A stretch of DNA of 23,691 nucleotides from Enterospora canceri (taxonomy: Eukaryota > Microsporidia > Enterocytozoonidae): positions 1 to 23,691 of the forward strand of contig LWDP01000026.1 of assembly GCA_002087915.1 (NCBI GenBank). The letters are read 5' to 3'. Position 1 is the first letter of the stretch, and each line of letters opens with the position of its first letter. The notes under the pieces are model-generated. The model searched no databases and was not told the origin of the DNA. It was given only the letters and a program-made list of their open reading frames with translations. This document shows, piece by piece, positions 16,388 to 23,308 of the stretch. A program made the position numbers and the translations under genes.

Positions 16388-16700
16388 ATAGAGAGAGACC
16401 ACTCTTACCATTATAGAGAGACCATTCTTACCCTCATAGAGAGACCACTCTTACCCTTATCTTATAGAGACTACCCTTATACCTATCTAGCGAACACCCT
16501 TATCTTATAGAGACTACCCTTATACCTATCTAGCGAACACCCTTATCTTATAGAGAGACTACCCTCACCCTTATATAGAAACTACCGTCACCCTTATCTT
16601 ATAGAAACTACCTTTACCTATCTAGCGAACACCCTTATCTTATAGAAACTACCTTTACCTTTATAGAAAACACCTTTACACTTATAGAGACTACCCTAAC
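16388..16700. repeat. Minisatellite: 23-base then 43-base units
   Basis: Starts with 23-base units (ATAGAGAGACCACTCTTACC type; clear at 16413-16435 and 16436-16458). It then passes to 43-base units, of which 16453-16495 and 16496-16538 are identical head-to-tail copies. Degenerate 41- to 51-base copies follow (16539-16589, 16590-16630, 16631-16700). Each large unit contains ACCCTTATCTTATAGA and ends in CTATCTAGCGAAC or a variant. Confidence 0.9.
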
Positions 16701-16738
16701 AATTACACAACCTACATAATTTACCACCCTCAAATTTT

Positions 16739-16776
16739 GTCAAATTTTGAATCAGAATTCTGATCAAAACATTGAC
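16739..16776. repeat. 38-base extended inverted repeat
   Basis: The perfect palindrome ATCAGAATTCTGAT (16751-16764) is flanked by TTTTG/CAAAA and, after small interruptions, by GTCAA/TTGAC. It lies about 200 bases before the homeodomain gene. It could be a dimeric protein-binding site or a cruciform. Nothing in the sequence says which. Confidence 0.75.
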
Positions 16777-16977
16777 GATTCCTCCTACAGGTGAATCCAT
16801 CAAACAATAAGTGCAAGAGAGCACATTTCGTATCTGAAATTTAATATATCACAGGTGCAGAATACTCTGATGAGTGAGATGCAACCAGACCGTATTTGAC
16901 ATGGGTGACTCTGATACGAGTTGTTTCATGATCTCATCAATTTGCCTTTTTTAATTATACAAATTTAGCCCAGTAGA

Positions 16978-17700
16978 ATGGGTATGACTGACGGTGCGAA
17001 GCAATCTGAGACAGAGGCGTACAACACTCTTGTGAACGACGCCCTGATAGGATTCGTATCCCTTGTCAACCAGAATAGGCCGTACATCTACAACAAGAGA
17101 AAGAGCGACTTTGAGCTGAATATCCTGGAATCGGTCTATAAAATATCAAAATACCCATCAAAGGAAATCAAGAAGTACATTTGTCTAATAGGGGGACTGA
17201 ACTATAAGGCAGTGAATGTGTGGTTTCAGAACAGGAGGAATGCGCTGACTGGGGGGAAGGTGGATCCGGACGAGGAGGAGATGGAGTGCAACTTCCTGGG
17301 CAGGTCGAACTCAGATTGGACGAGACTGAACACGATCAACCTGGCCGATCAGTACTACACCAGTCACGATTTGGGCGAATTCATCAAAAACAACACGTTC
17401 ATCAAGCGGAAGGATGCGAGGCTGTTTATGAAGATCGCAAAGTGCAGTCGCGTGATAGCAGAGGAGTTTGCGAGACTGGAGCACCTGGAGCAGTTTAGGA
17501 CGTGCGAGTCAGACATGATCAACATGTTTATGCAGAAGGGGATTGAGTTGAAGACGAAGCTACGGAAGTTCTATTTTGGGTCAAACACGAATGAGAAGTT
17601 GAACAACGACTTTCTTGACACGGACTACCTGATGAGCACGTTCTACAGCAACCTGAGCAAGCAGAATCAGAAGCTGTTTCTGAAGTTGAGGCGGAGATAG
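16978..17700 (+). CDS. Homeodomain transcription factor
   Basis: A 240-residue protein with one homeodomain at about 36-93. Helix 1 is around ELNILESVYK, helix 2 around PSKEIKKYICL, and the recognition helix is NYKAVNVWFQNRRNAL with the invariant Trp82, Phe83, Asn85 and Arg87. The spacing fits a typical 60-residue (non-TALE) homeodomain. The remaining C-terminal 145 residues are Lys-, Asn- and Phe-rich, with no motif I recognise. Homeodomain proteins are known in microsporidia, where paired divergent homeobox genes have been compared with fungal mating-type loci; here it stands alone. Start: TAGCCCAGTAGAATG, CCC six bases upstream; a second ATG follows two codons later. Confidence 0.9.
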   Translation: MGMTDGAKQSETEAYNTLVNDALIGFVSLVNQNRPYIYNKRKSDFELNILESVYKISKYPSKEIKKYICLIGGLNYKAVNVWFQNRRNALTGGKVDPDEEEMECNFLGRSNSDWTRLNTINLADQYYTSHDLGEFIKNNTFIKRKDARLFMKIAKCSRVIAEEFARLEHLEQFRTCESDMINMFMQKGIELKTKLRKFYFGSNTNEKLNNDFLDTDYLMSTFYSNLSKQNQKLFLKLRRR

Positions 17701-17708
17701 GAGGGAAA

Positions 17709-17790
17709 ATGACGTAATAAATTGATTAATTAATAGGTGTGAATTTAGTTGAAATATTCTGGTAGATGACGCAATAAATTGATTAATTAA
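17709..17790. repeat. Pair of 25-base direct repeats at convergent 3' ends
   Basis: Copies at 17709-17733 and 17766-17790 differ at one base (ATGACGTAATAAATTG... against ATGACGCAATAAATTG...). The second overlaps the stop codon of the minus-strand light-chain gene. Each contains AATAAA on plus, so they could serve as 3'-end signals for the homeodomain transcript. Confidence 0.85.
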
Positions 17791-18263
17791 ATCAGTTCAC
17801 CGTGTTTGATTTTGGTGCTCAGTTTCTGGTAGTTGATTTGATTATTTTCAGAGCAGCCGTCAATGAGTTTGTTGAAGAGCTTCTCACTCATTTTATTGGG
17901 CAGATTGGTCGACAGAATCGAGTAGAGGCGGTCCTTGGCTATCAGGCCACTGTTGTCCACGTCGATGTTCTTGAAGGCAGACAGAATGGAATTCAGGTCT
18001 CCAATTTCAGCCATCTTCTCACCAAGGTGAGTCAGCAGCATCATGAAGTTGCAGTTTGGCTCAAGCACAGAGACCATTTCAGCAATCTCAGTCTCAGAGC
18101 ACGGGTCTCCAATAGACGACATGAACTGTTTGAGGTCGGAAGCAGACACCTTTCCGTCTCCATCGGCATCAAACAGGTTGAAGGCATCTCGTAGCTCGCC
18201 AATCTGCTCCTTCGTGAACATGTGGAAAACATTCGAAGACTGTCTTTTGTTTCTACGCTGCAT
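17787..18263 (-). CDS. RLC1: Myosin regulatory light chain-like EF-hand protein
   Basis: A 158-residue protein with the regulatory light-chain signature KRQSSNVFHMF (6-16). The R-x-x-S-N-V-F context makes Ser10 the counterpart of the activating myosin light-chain kinase site. EF1 loop DADGDGKVSASD (32-43) is complete, as in regulatory light chains. EF2 is lost, EF3 (101-112, DVDNSGLIAKDR) lacks the acidic position 12, and EF4 is degenerate. NFMMLLTHLGEKM and the C-terminal IKHGELI fit the family. It binds the neck of class II myosin and would regulate actomyosin. Start: ATCACCCATAAATCCATG, the CCC eight bases upstream; the frame is open 11 codons further. Confidence 0.9.
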   Translation of the reverse strand: MQRRNKRQSSNVFHMFTKEQIGELRDAFNLFDADGDGKVSASDLKQFMSSIGDPCSETEIAEMVSVLEPNCNFMMLLTHLGEKMAEIGDLNSILSAFKNIDVDNSGLIAKDRLYSILSTNLPNKMSEKLFNKLIDGCSENNQINYQKLSTKIKHGELI

Positions 18264-18315
18264 GGATTTATGGGTGATAAACAAATTGATAAGCATAAAG
18301 CACTATTTTTAGCCC
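18264..18315. promoter_or_regulatory. Divergent promoter, light chain / RPB10
   Basis: 52 bases between two start codons. Leftward it carries ATCACCCATAAATCC; rightward TTTTTAGCCC directly abuts the RPB10 ATG. Both strands therefore show the CCC-type signal. Confidence 0.5.
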
Positions 18316-18525
18316 ATGATAATTCCAGTTCGCTGTTTCTCTTGCAACAAGGAGATCAGCTCAAGATACAACGAGTATCTTCGGCTGCGATCAAGGGGCG
18401 TGGCAGCCGCAGAGGCACTGGACCAGGTCGGAATGACCAGGATGTGTTGCAGGAGGATGTATTTGGGACACGTTGATATCGGAGAACAGCTGCTTCAGTT
18501 CGAGAACATTGAAGAGGGGGTATGA
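18316..18525 (+). CDS. RPB10: RNA polymerases I, II and III subunit RPABC5 (Rpb10)
   Basis: A 69-residue zinc protein, the normal size. It starts MIIPVRCFSC, with the atypical CX2C...CC zinc site: Cys7, Cys10, Cys44 and Cys45 (TRMCCRRMYLGHVD). It is shared by all three nuclear RNA polymerases and is essential for assembly. The start TTTAGCCCATG is unambiguous. It is divergent from the myosin light chain and convergent with the nucleoporin-like gene. Confidence 0.98.
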   Translation: MIIPVRCFSCNKEISSRYNEYLRLRSRGVAAAEALDQVGMTRMCCRRMYLGHVDIGEQLLQFENIEEGV

Positions 18526-18576
18526 TGCATTTATGCTAAATTAAGCTTAAATAGAAACAAATTACTCTTAATAGGC

Positions 18577-19182
18577 CTATTCAAACAGGCTCCCTCTCTC
18601 GTCCTTCTTGATCCGCTTCAGAAGGTCATTCAGTCTCTCCTTGATCTCCTCCATCTGTAGAATGCCCTCTTCCTGGTCAGCCAGATACAACTTCTCCCTT
18701 TTTATCATTCCATCCGTGTCGGTGTTCATGTAAATGTGTTCATTTTGCCTTATAAACCCCTTGGCGACCTTTCTGAACTTGTAGACCAGTGTCTTCAACT
18801 TGTTTCGTATCGTGTTCTTCTTGCTGTTTAATCCTCCAATTTGTTCAAGCGTATCCTGCTTTGTGTTGTTTAGTTTTATGGTCAAATCATTTTGTTGCTC
18901 TCTCCTCGTCCTAATCTGCTCGCAGTTCAATTTGACTGGCATCAGGTGCTGATTGATGTACAGCTCATTCCATTGCTCCATTCCCATATCAGCTGGTCTC
19001 ACTACGGGCGTATTTGATAAGTTGTAGAACCAGTAACTGAATTTGTAGTTTGGACTTCCTGGAACGTAACAAGACAGAACTGTGTTGATTTGCTCTGTTA
19101 TTGCCGAATTATTCCCACCAATCATGGTTGTAGCATTTGTCAAGTTTGTGTTGCTTAAATTGGCATTGGTTGTGTTGAACAT
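18577..19182 (-). CDS. Probable Nup54/Nup57-type nucleoporin
   Basis: A 201-residue protein. The first 30 residues are Asn/Thr-rich low complexity without FG repeats. A conserved-looking segment follows with KFSYWFYNLSNTP (47-59), MEQWNELYINQHLMPVKL and IRTRREQQNDL. Long helices or coiled coils run from about 85 to the end. The order 'FxYxFYN ... W ... P-V ... R...Q' followed by coiled coil is that of the Nup54 C-terminal domain, which joins Nup62 and Nup58 in the central channel. The lack of FG repeats is unusual, so the assignment is moderate. Start: TTATCCCAATG at 19182, CCC one base upstream. Confidence 0.6.
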   Translation of the reverse strand: MFNTTNANLSNTNLTNATTMIGGNNSAITEQINTVLSCYVPGSPNYKFSYWFYNLSNTPVVRPADMGMEQWNELYINQHLMPVKLNCEQIRTRREQQNDLTIKLNNTKQDTLEQIGGLNSKKNTIRNKLKTLVYKFRKVAKGFIRQNEHIYMNTDTDGMIKREKLYLADQEEGILQMEEIKERLNDLLKRIKKDERGSLFE

Positions 19183-19213
19183 TGGGATAAAAATTCTTCT
19201 TCAGAGTATTCTG

Positions 19214-19447
19214 CTATTTTCTTTCACTAATTTCAACCAGAATTCTGTTAACTACTGTTGCAAAGTAGACCTGATGAATTACTATTGCTAATACCAATAA
19301 CAGTGTCACAATTACTGTACTATGCCTGTAAACATATGGAATATCGACGTAGTATCCTGCTACAGCCAATAGGAATACAATTGTGCTAATGAATATCAGA
19401 AGTAGACCATTAAATTGCCTGACTATTCTGTAGTTATGGGATAGCAT
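19214..19447 (-). CDS. Small two-TM membrane protein
   Basis: A 77-residue protein with two hydrophobic spans (about 14-33 and 43-64) joined by a short loop, DIPYVYRHS, and basic or mixed ends. Size and topology resemble ER micro-subunits such as signal peptidase Spc1 or Dpm2, but no motif decides between these. The only in-frame ATG is at 19447. Unlike its neighbours it has no CCC motif before the ATG; instead a CCC lies inside codons 3-4 (ATGCTATCCCAT). It follows the QTRT1 start divergently and lies 31 bases upstream of the nucleoporin-like gene on the same strand. Confidence 0.65.
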   Translation of the reverse strand: MLSHNYRIVRQFNGLLLIFISTIVFLLAVAGYYVDIPYVYRHSTVIVTLLLVLAIVIHQVYFATVVNRILVEISERK

Positions 19448-19487
19448 GGATTGGTTTTACTCTGAATTTACAATATTTTGTAGCCCA
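19448..19487. promoter_or_regulatory. Divergent start region, two-TM gene / QTRT1
   Basis: 40 bases between the two chosen starts, AT-rich, with TTTTGTAGCCCA in front of QTRT1. The leftward gene has no matching motif before its ATG. Confidence 0.35.
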
Positions 19488-20795
19488 ATGAAAGAAGGAG
19501 TGAAGGAAGGCTTCACCAATTTCACAGTTGTCAGGGAGTGTTCTAAGACTAATGGGCGTCTATCGCAGTTTGAGTTGTCTAATAAGGTTGATATGCCTAC
19601 TTTTATGCCAGTAGCCACGTACGGGGCAATGAGGAGTGTCCCAGTGGATCAACTTGATAACCAAATCATCCTCTGCAACACGTACCACCTGAGAGACCTC
19701 AATAGAAACATCAAGGAGTTCATGGGGTGGAAACAGGCTATTTTGACTGATTCAGGTGGATTTCAGATTCAGTCACTGCCCTGTGAAATTGTGGATGAAG
19801 GAATCAGATTCACGGAAACAAGGGCTCTATTTACGCCTGAGGACTCCATGCAAATCCAACGCATTCTGGGACCTGACATCATAATGCAGCTTGATGACGT
19901 AGTGAATCCAATGAAACCAAAAGAAAGACACGCTATTGCAGTCAGAAGAAGCATTGAATGGCTTGATAGGGCCATAGATGAATTGGATAAAGAGAAGGAA
20001 GAAGGCAGGGAGAAAGAGACCATTAGCGACTTCAGTGAATCAACAAGCTTCATTAGCACAGTTGTAACAGAAACATCGTCATCTTCTGAGAATCAAAAGA
20101 GGCACAGGAAGCATAGAGACATAAGGGCACTCTCCCACAAAATAGGTCAAATTCTATTTCCAATTGTTCAAGGTGGATTGAACAAGGATCTCAGAAGCCA
20201 TTCGATTTCAGAAATATTGCAACGAAACCCAGTTGGAGTTGCAATAGGCGGAATGTGTGGTGGAGAGGACAAGATGGCATTTGCAGAGATAGTGGAATAC
20301 ACCGTAGGAGAATTAAGGCGAAATGGATTCAGTGGCCCAGTTTACGTAATGGGCGTAGGGTATCCAGATGACGTGGTGGTTTGCAGTGCATTGGGAACAG
20401 ACACAAGCGACTGCGTCTATCCAACACGAATGGGCCGCTGTGGCCGCCTCTTCAGTGACACGGGTGACATCGAAATAACCAATGCTGGTCTCAGAAGACA
20501 CCTTCAGAAACACGACCTTTTTGATCCAATTTCGGTAGACACCAAGTGCACCTGTAAAATGTGCACCTACTCGTTCCACTACCTGCTGAAGATCAAGAAC
20601 ACCCCGAACTTCTGCAACCTTGGATCAGTTCACAACCTGAGATACATGGCTGGGCTGATGGAGCGAATCAGAGACGCCTTGGCCTGTGATAAATTTGATC
20701 AATTTGTGGTGGAATATTTCAGGGTGAAATACGAGAAAAAGGCGCCTGGGTGGATCAAGGCAGTTTTCAGGCAGAAATTCAAAATAGAAATCTAG
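19488..20795 (+). CDS. QTRT1: Queuine tRNA-ribosyltransferase catalytic subunit
   Basis: A 435-residue eukaryotic-type tRNA-guanine transglycosylase, which swaps guanine for queuine at the wobble base of GUN anticodons. Key sites: LTDSGGFQ (86-93, Asp88), MQLDDVV (133-139), PIVQGG (225-230), GVAIGGMCGGE (250-260), VMGVGYPDD (287-295), the nucleophile Asp308 in DCVYPTR, and the zinc site Cys354, Cys356, Cys359 and His382 (CTCKMC ... VHNL). A charged, Ser-rich insert of about 45 residues (167-211) interrupts the barrel between RAIDEL and the QGG strand, while loops after NTYHL and around 98-115 are shorter than in animals. Start: TAGCCCAATG at 19488; an upstream ATG at 19446 overlaps the neighbour. 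Convergent with the GTPase gene, 12 bases apart. Confidence 0.95.
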   Translation: MKEGVKEGFTNFTVVRECSKTNGRLSQFELSNKVDMPTFMPVATYGAMRSVPVDQLDNQIILCNTYHLRDLNRNIKEFMGWKQAILTDSGGFQIQSLPCEIVDEGIRFTETRALFTPEDSMQIQRILGPDIIMQLDDVVNPMKPKERHAIAVRRSIEWLDRAIDELDKEKEEGREKETISDFSESTSFISTVVTETSSSSENQKRHRKHRDIRALSHKIGQILFPIVQGGLNKDLRSHSISEILQRNPVGVAIGGMCGGEDKMAFAEIVEYTVGELRRNGFSGPVYVMGVGYPDDVVVCSALGTDTSDCVYPTRMGRCGRLFSDTGDIEITNAGLRRHLQKHDLFDPISVDTKCTCKMCTYSFHYLLKIKNTPNFCNLGSVHNLRYMAGLMERIRDALACDKFDQFVVEYFRVKYEKKAPGWIKAVFRQKFKIEI

Positions 20796-20807
20796 GGCAG
20801 AAATCAC

Positions 20808-21407
20808 TCAGCAGCAACCACAGCAGCTTCGCTCTACGCCACGGTTGACGACCTCATCAAAGTAGACGCGTACGACCTCGTCGAAGAGGGCCTGAACACT
20901 CTTTGCTCTCTTATTGCTGACCAACACGTACGAAGTCAGCTTCTGCTTGTTCACCATTTCGTGGGCGTTGTTTCGCACCAATTCCAGGTTGCTGGTGACC
21001 ATGTCACTTGTCACAACCTCCCCACTCTGCTCGTCCCTGCCTCTCACGGTCTTGTCGCACTTTGTCACGGCCAGAATGATTGGCTTGTTTGGTCGCCTGA
21101 GCTCCTTCATCAACTGCTGGAAATGGAGATTGTCCTTTGCATTGACGCATTCAATACACAAAACAAAGACATCTGCATCCAAATAGCTCATTTTGACGAG
21201 GCGAGCAAGCTCCTCTGATCCATTCGTGTCGCAGATGTTCATAAAGGTGTTGCTGTCACCGTGTCTGATTCTGTAGGTGTCAAAGACCGTTGGTTTCGCA
21301 ATGTGGTCAAGCTTAAGATGCTTCTTGATGATCTCAGACTTCCCACTGTTTGGCTCCCCCACAAAGACAACTTTTATCACGGTCTCTTTTGGTGTCTCAA
21401 TAGGCAT
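20808..21407 (-). CDS. Atypical Rho-like small GTPase
   Basis: A 199-residue GTPase. P-loop GEPNSGKS is at 17-24, switch I KPTVFDTY (38-45) has the conserved Thr40 and reads like Rho 'PTVFENY', and G4 is TKCDK (115-119). A Rho-insert-sized charged region lies at about 120-150 and a SNKRAKS G5 at 164-170. Switch II is DTNGSEE (60-66) instead of DTAGQE: the catalytic Gln is Ser64, so intrinsic hydrolysis is expected to be very low. The tail ends CCGCC with no CAAX box; this -CC ending suggests Rab-type geranylgeranylation or palmitoylation. Start: the first ATG is at 21407, seven bases after a CCCCC run; the frame opens at a TTG at 21422. Probable role: membrane polarity or cytoskeleton signalling. 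Confidence 0.85.
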   Translation of the reverse strand: MPIETPKETVIKVVFVGEPNSGKSEIIKKHLKLDHIAKPTVFDTYRIRHGDSNTFMNICDTNGSEELARLVKMSYLDADVFVLCIECVNAKDNLHFQQLMKELRRPNKPIILAVTKCDKTVRGRDEQSGEVVTSDMVTSNLELVRNNAHEMVNKQKLTSYVLVSNKRAKSVQALFDEVVRVYFDEVVNRGVERSCCGCC

Positions 21408-21568
21408 AACAGAGGGGGCCAATTAAATTAGTGGGGAAACAGGGGCAATAGAAATATGATGAAATATTTGTAAGGGGTGAAACAGTTAGAATATGCATAA
21501 GTATATGTGGATGAATAGAATGGATTTGTTTATTGAATGCAATTTGTGTATTGGAGAGTGACCTCGTT

Positions 21569-22189
21569 ATGGCTGAAGATGACGGAAAGTGCACCAGAAG
21601 AAGAGGAACTGGCTTCAGTGAGGACGAAACAGATCACTATAGCATGGATGGAGAGCAATACACTCAGGTGGATGAGTTACAGACTATTTACTATTTGAAT
21701 TCGATGAATGAGTTGGCTGAGTCATTCTATAACAGGGTTGCAGAGATGGACGAGATGAACGAGATGATTGAGAAAGAGTCAGCAGTCGTGGAGTATCGCA
21801 GGGAGAAGAACAGGGCAGCAGCCAAGAAGTCCAGGGTGAAGAAGGCACTTTACGTCAAGAAACTTGAAAAAAGTGAGCAACTTCTGCGCATAAACATAGT
21901 TGAATATGAGGAATGTGTATTTCAATACGATTCACTGCTGAAGATGGTGATGGAATATGCACTAGATATGATACACGCCAATGAAGACGAAAGAAATCAG
22001 GCGAATTGGCGTCTACTTGACCAATTGGAAGAATACAGAAATAGAACTGGAATATACCTTGAGAATGTGCTGCACCTGGCCAATACAAGGCGTCTTGTTG
22101 AAAACGAGAGCATCGATCGTCTCTGTGAGCTGCTCAAGGAAGCAGTTTCAAAAATTACTCTTCCAAACTACCCCCCAGATGAAACCTGA
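21569..22189 (+). CDS. bZIP-type transcription factor
   Basis: A 206-residue protein. The basic region EYRREKNRAAAKKSRVKKAL (75-94) fits the bZIP N-x7-R signature (Asn81, Arg89). A zipper-like heptad follows with Leu99, Leu106, Tyr113, Tyr120 and Val127, 18 residues from the Asn to the first Leu, as in the family. The zipper is short and aromatic, and the rest of the C-terminus is helical. The N-terminus is acidic. Start: the first ATG is at 21569 (GTTATGGCTG). The frame opens earlier at a TTG at 21533, and no CCC motif is seen, an exception here. RNF121-like follows after 22 bases on the same strand. Confidence 0.82.
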   Translation: MAEDDGKCTRRRGTGFSEDETDHYSMDGEQYTQVDELQTIYYLNSMNELAESFYNRVAEMDEMNEMIEKESAVVEYRREKNRAAAKKSRVKKALYVKKLEKSEQLLRINIVEYEECVFQYDSLLKMVMEYALDMIHANEDERNQANWRLLDQLEEYRNRTGIYLENVLHLANTRRLVENESIDRLCELLKEAVSKITLPNYPPDET

Positions 22190-22211
22190 GCCCTTTGTTT
22201 TTAACTAGCCC

Positions 22212-23135
22212 ATGTCGAATACTTTCAAATTGGACAAACCAGAAGACACTGGCATGGCCGAGGCAACAGATGCCATTCTGGAGACCAAGGCACAGTCTAA
22301 GCCAGTCATCCTCCACTTCATCGTGCTGCGCCCACCAATCACACTCATTGACGTGCTTCCATTTGTGGCCGTATTTGGAGTCTACTGCCTCGTCATTCAC
22401 ACGATTCTCGCCCTGATCAAACGAGTCCATAGACCAACCCACAATGCCCTTGTGATGTTCTTCATCGTCGCATTCCCACCCATCACAATGATGGTGCTCC
22501 GTGATTACGTCTTCATCACGATCTGGGCCCTCCTGATGCTCTTCTTCGCCTACTGCGTCAGAATTGGATTCTCAAGGGGCCTCCTGGCCCACGAGAACCC
22601 TAAGAAGATCTATCGCCTCTTCAAGAAGATCTTCACGGCCACAAACTTCCTGATTCTCCTGAGCCAGGCGATGGTGCTTCTGAGCCGCATTCTGGGGACA
22701 GCCACGATCAAAACGAGTCTGCGATTCCTGATCTATTCCGTCTACTTTGGCGTATTCTGCAGGGAGGTGATGTTCAACCTGAGTCGCATCATGGCCCAGA
22801 CCACTGGCTACTACACGAAAGACGACTCAATTGCACCAGTGGCTGATGATGGAAGCAGATGCATGATATGCTCGCTATCACTGCAGAACAAGACCAAAAT
22901 ATTCACGAACACCTGTGGCCACTCTTTCCACATGGAGTGTATCAAAGGATGGGCCCTATTGGCCAACAACTTCTTCTGCATCTACTGTAAGAGACCGATT
23001 GATGATACAAACAGACTCACTCGTGATCTATGGTACAAGGCTGAGAATACGATGAGACCAATTATGAACTTCCTTAGATCCAGCATATCATTCTTTGTGG
23101 TGATCTACATATTTATGATGATTAGATTGAGGTAG
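22212..23135 (+). CDS. RNF121: RNF121/RNF175-type membrane RING protein
   Basis: A 307-residue multi-pass protein. Hydrophobic spans lie at about 43-69, 79-97, 99-117, 143-160 and 170-188. They are followed by a C-terminal RING: Cys217, Cys220, Cys235, His237, His240, Cys243, Cys256 and Cys259. A final hydrophobic stretch (291-304) follows. TCGHSFHMECIKGW and the residues after the RING (DLWYKAENTMRPIMNFLR) match the RNF121 family 'CNHVFHEFCIRGW ... PWE ... LLDWLRY'. In animals this is an ER/Golgi E3 ligase in membrane-protein quality control. Start: TAGCCCATG, CCC touching the ATG. Confidence 0.88.
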   Translation: MSNTFKLDKPEDTGMAEATDAILETKAQSKPVILHFIVLRPPITLIDVLPFVAVFGVYCLVIHTILALIKRVHRPTHNALVMFFIVAFPPITMMVLRDYVFITIWALLMLFFAYCVRIGFSRGLLAHENPKKIYRLFKKIFTATNFLILLSQAMVLLSRILGTATIKTSLRFLIYSVYFGVFCREVMFNLSRIMAQTTGYYTKDDSIAPVADDGSRCMICSLSLQNKTKIFTNTCGHSFHMECIKGWALLANNFFCIYCKRPIDDTNRLTRDLWYKAENTMRPIMNFLRSSISFFVVIYIFMMIRLR

Positions 23136-23300
23136 AGATAAATAGAGTAGTAGTTTGGGTAATTGTAATAGGCGTAGATAACTACCACCCTAACTAACCA
23201 CTATAATAACTATCGCCATAACTAACTCTACCATACTGACTATTCACTTATTTCTTAGCCAACCTTTTTAAAGGGGTTGCTATTAAATTGAGCAATAACA
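23136..23300. repeat. Low-complexity spacer with ACTACC/CTAACTAACC runs
   Basis: The gap between the RING gene and the last gene. It begins with AGAGTAGTAG- and GGGTAATTGTAATAG-like sequence, then ACTACCACCCTAACTAACC-like sequence, resembling the spacers at 12.9-16.7 kb. It ends with TTTTTAAAGG (about 23266-23275), possibly TATA-like, before the CCCC start signal. Confidence 0.5.
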
Positions 23301-23308
23301 GAGCCCCT

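Larger units (their letters stand above)
16007..16977. other. 971-base non-coding, repeat-rich region
   Basis: By far the largest gap in the window. It holds no ORF of note. From left to right: AT-rich sequence to about 16130; short hairpins and a duplicated 34-base block (16192-16290); a hairpin at 16294-16331; a minisatellite (16388-16700); an extended inverted repeat (16739-16776); and a plain AT-rich leader to the homeodomain start, containing a possible but weak C/D-box-like pair. No tRNA or rRNA signature was found. Confidence 0.8.

Noticed and set aside
16388..16700. Interstitial telomere array (ACCCTTA-like units)
   Set aside because: ACCCTTA occurs only once or twice per 43-base unit and is not a short tandem telomere-type repeat. 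The order of housekeeping genes on both sides argues against a chromosome end.
16868..16918. Possible C/D-box snoRNA (CTGATGAG ... CTGA)
   Set aside because: The C box does not fit its first base, the terminal stem is only about four pairs, and no guide match could be checked. The evidence is too thin for a feature.
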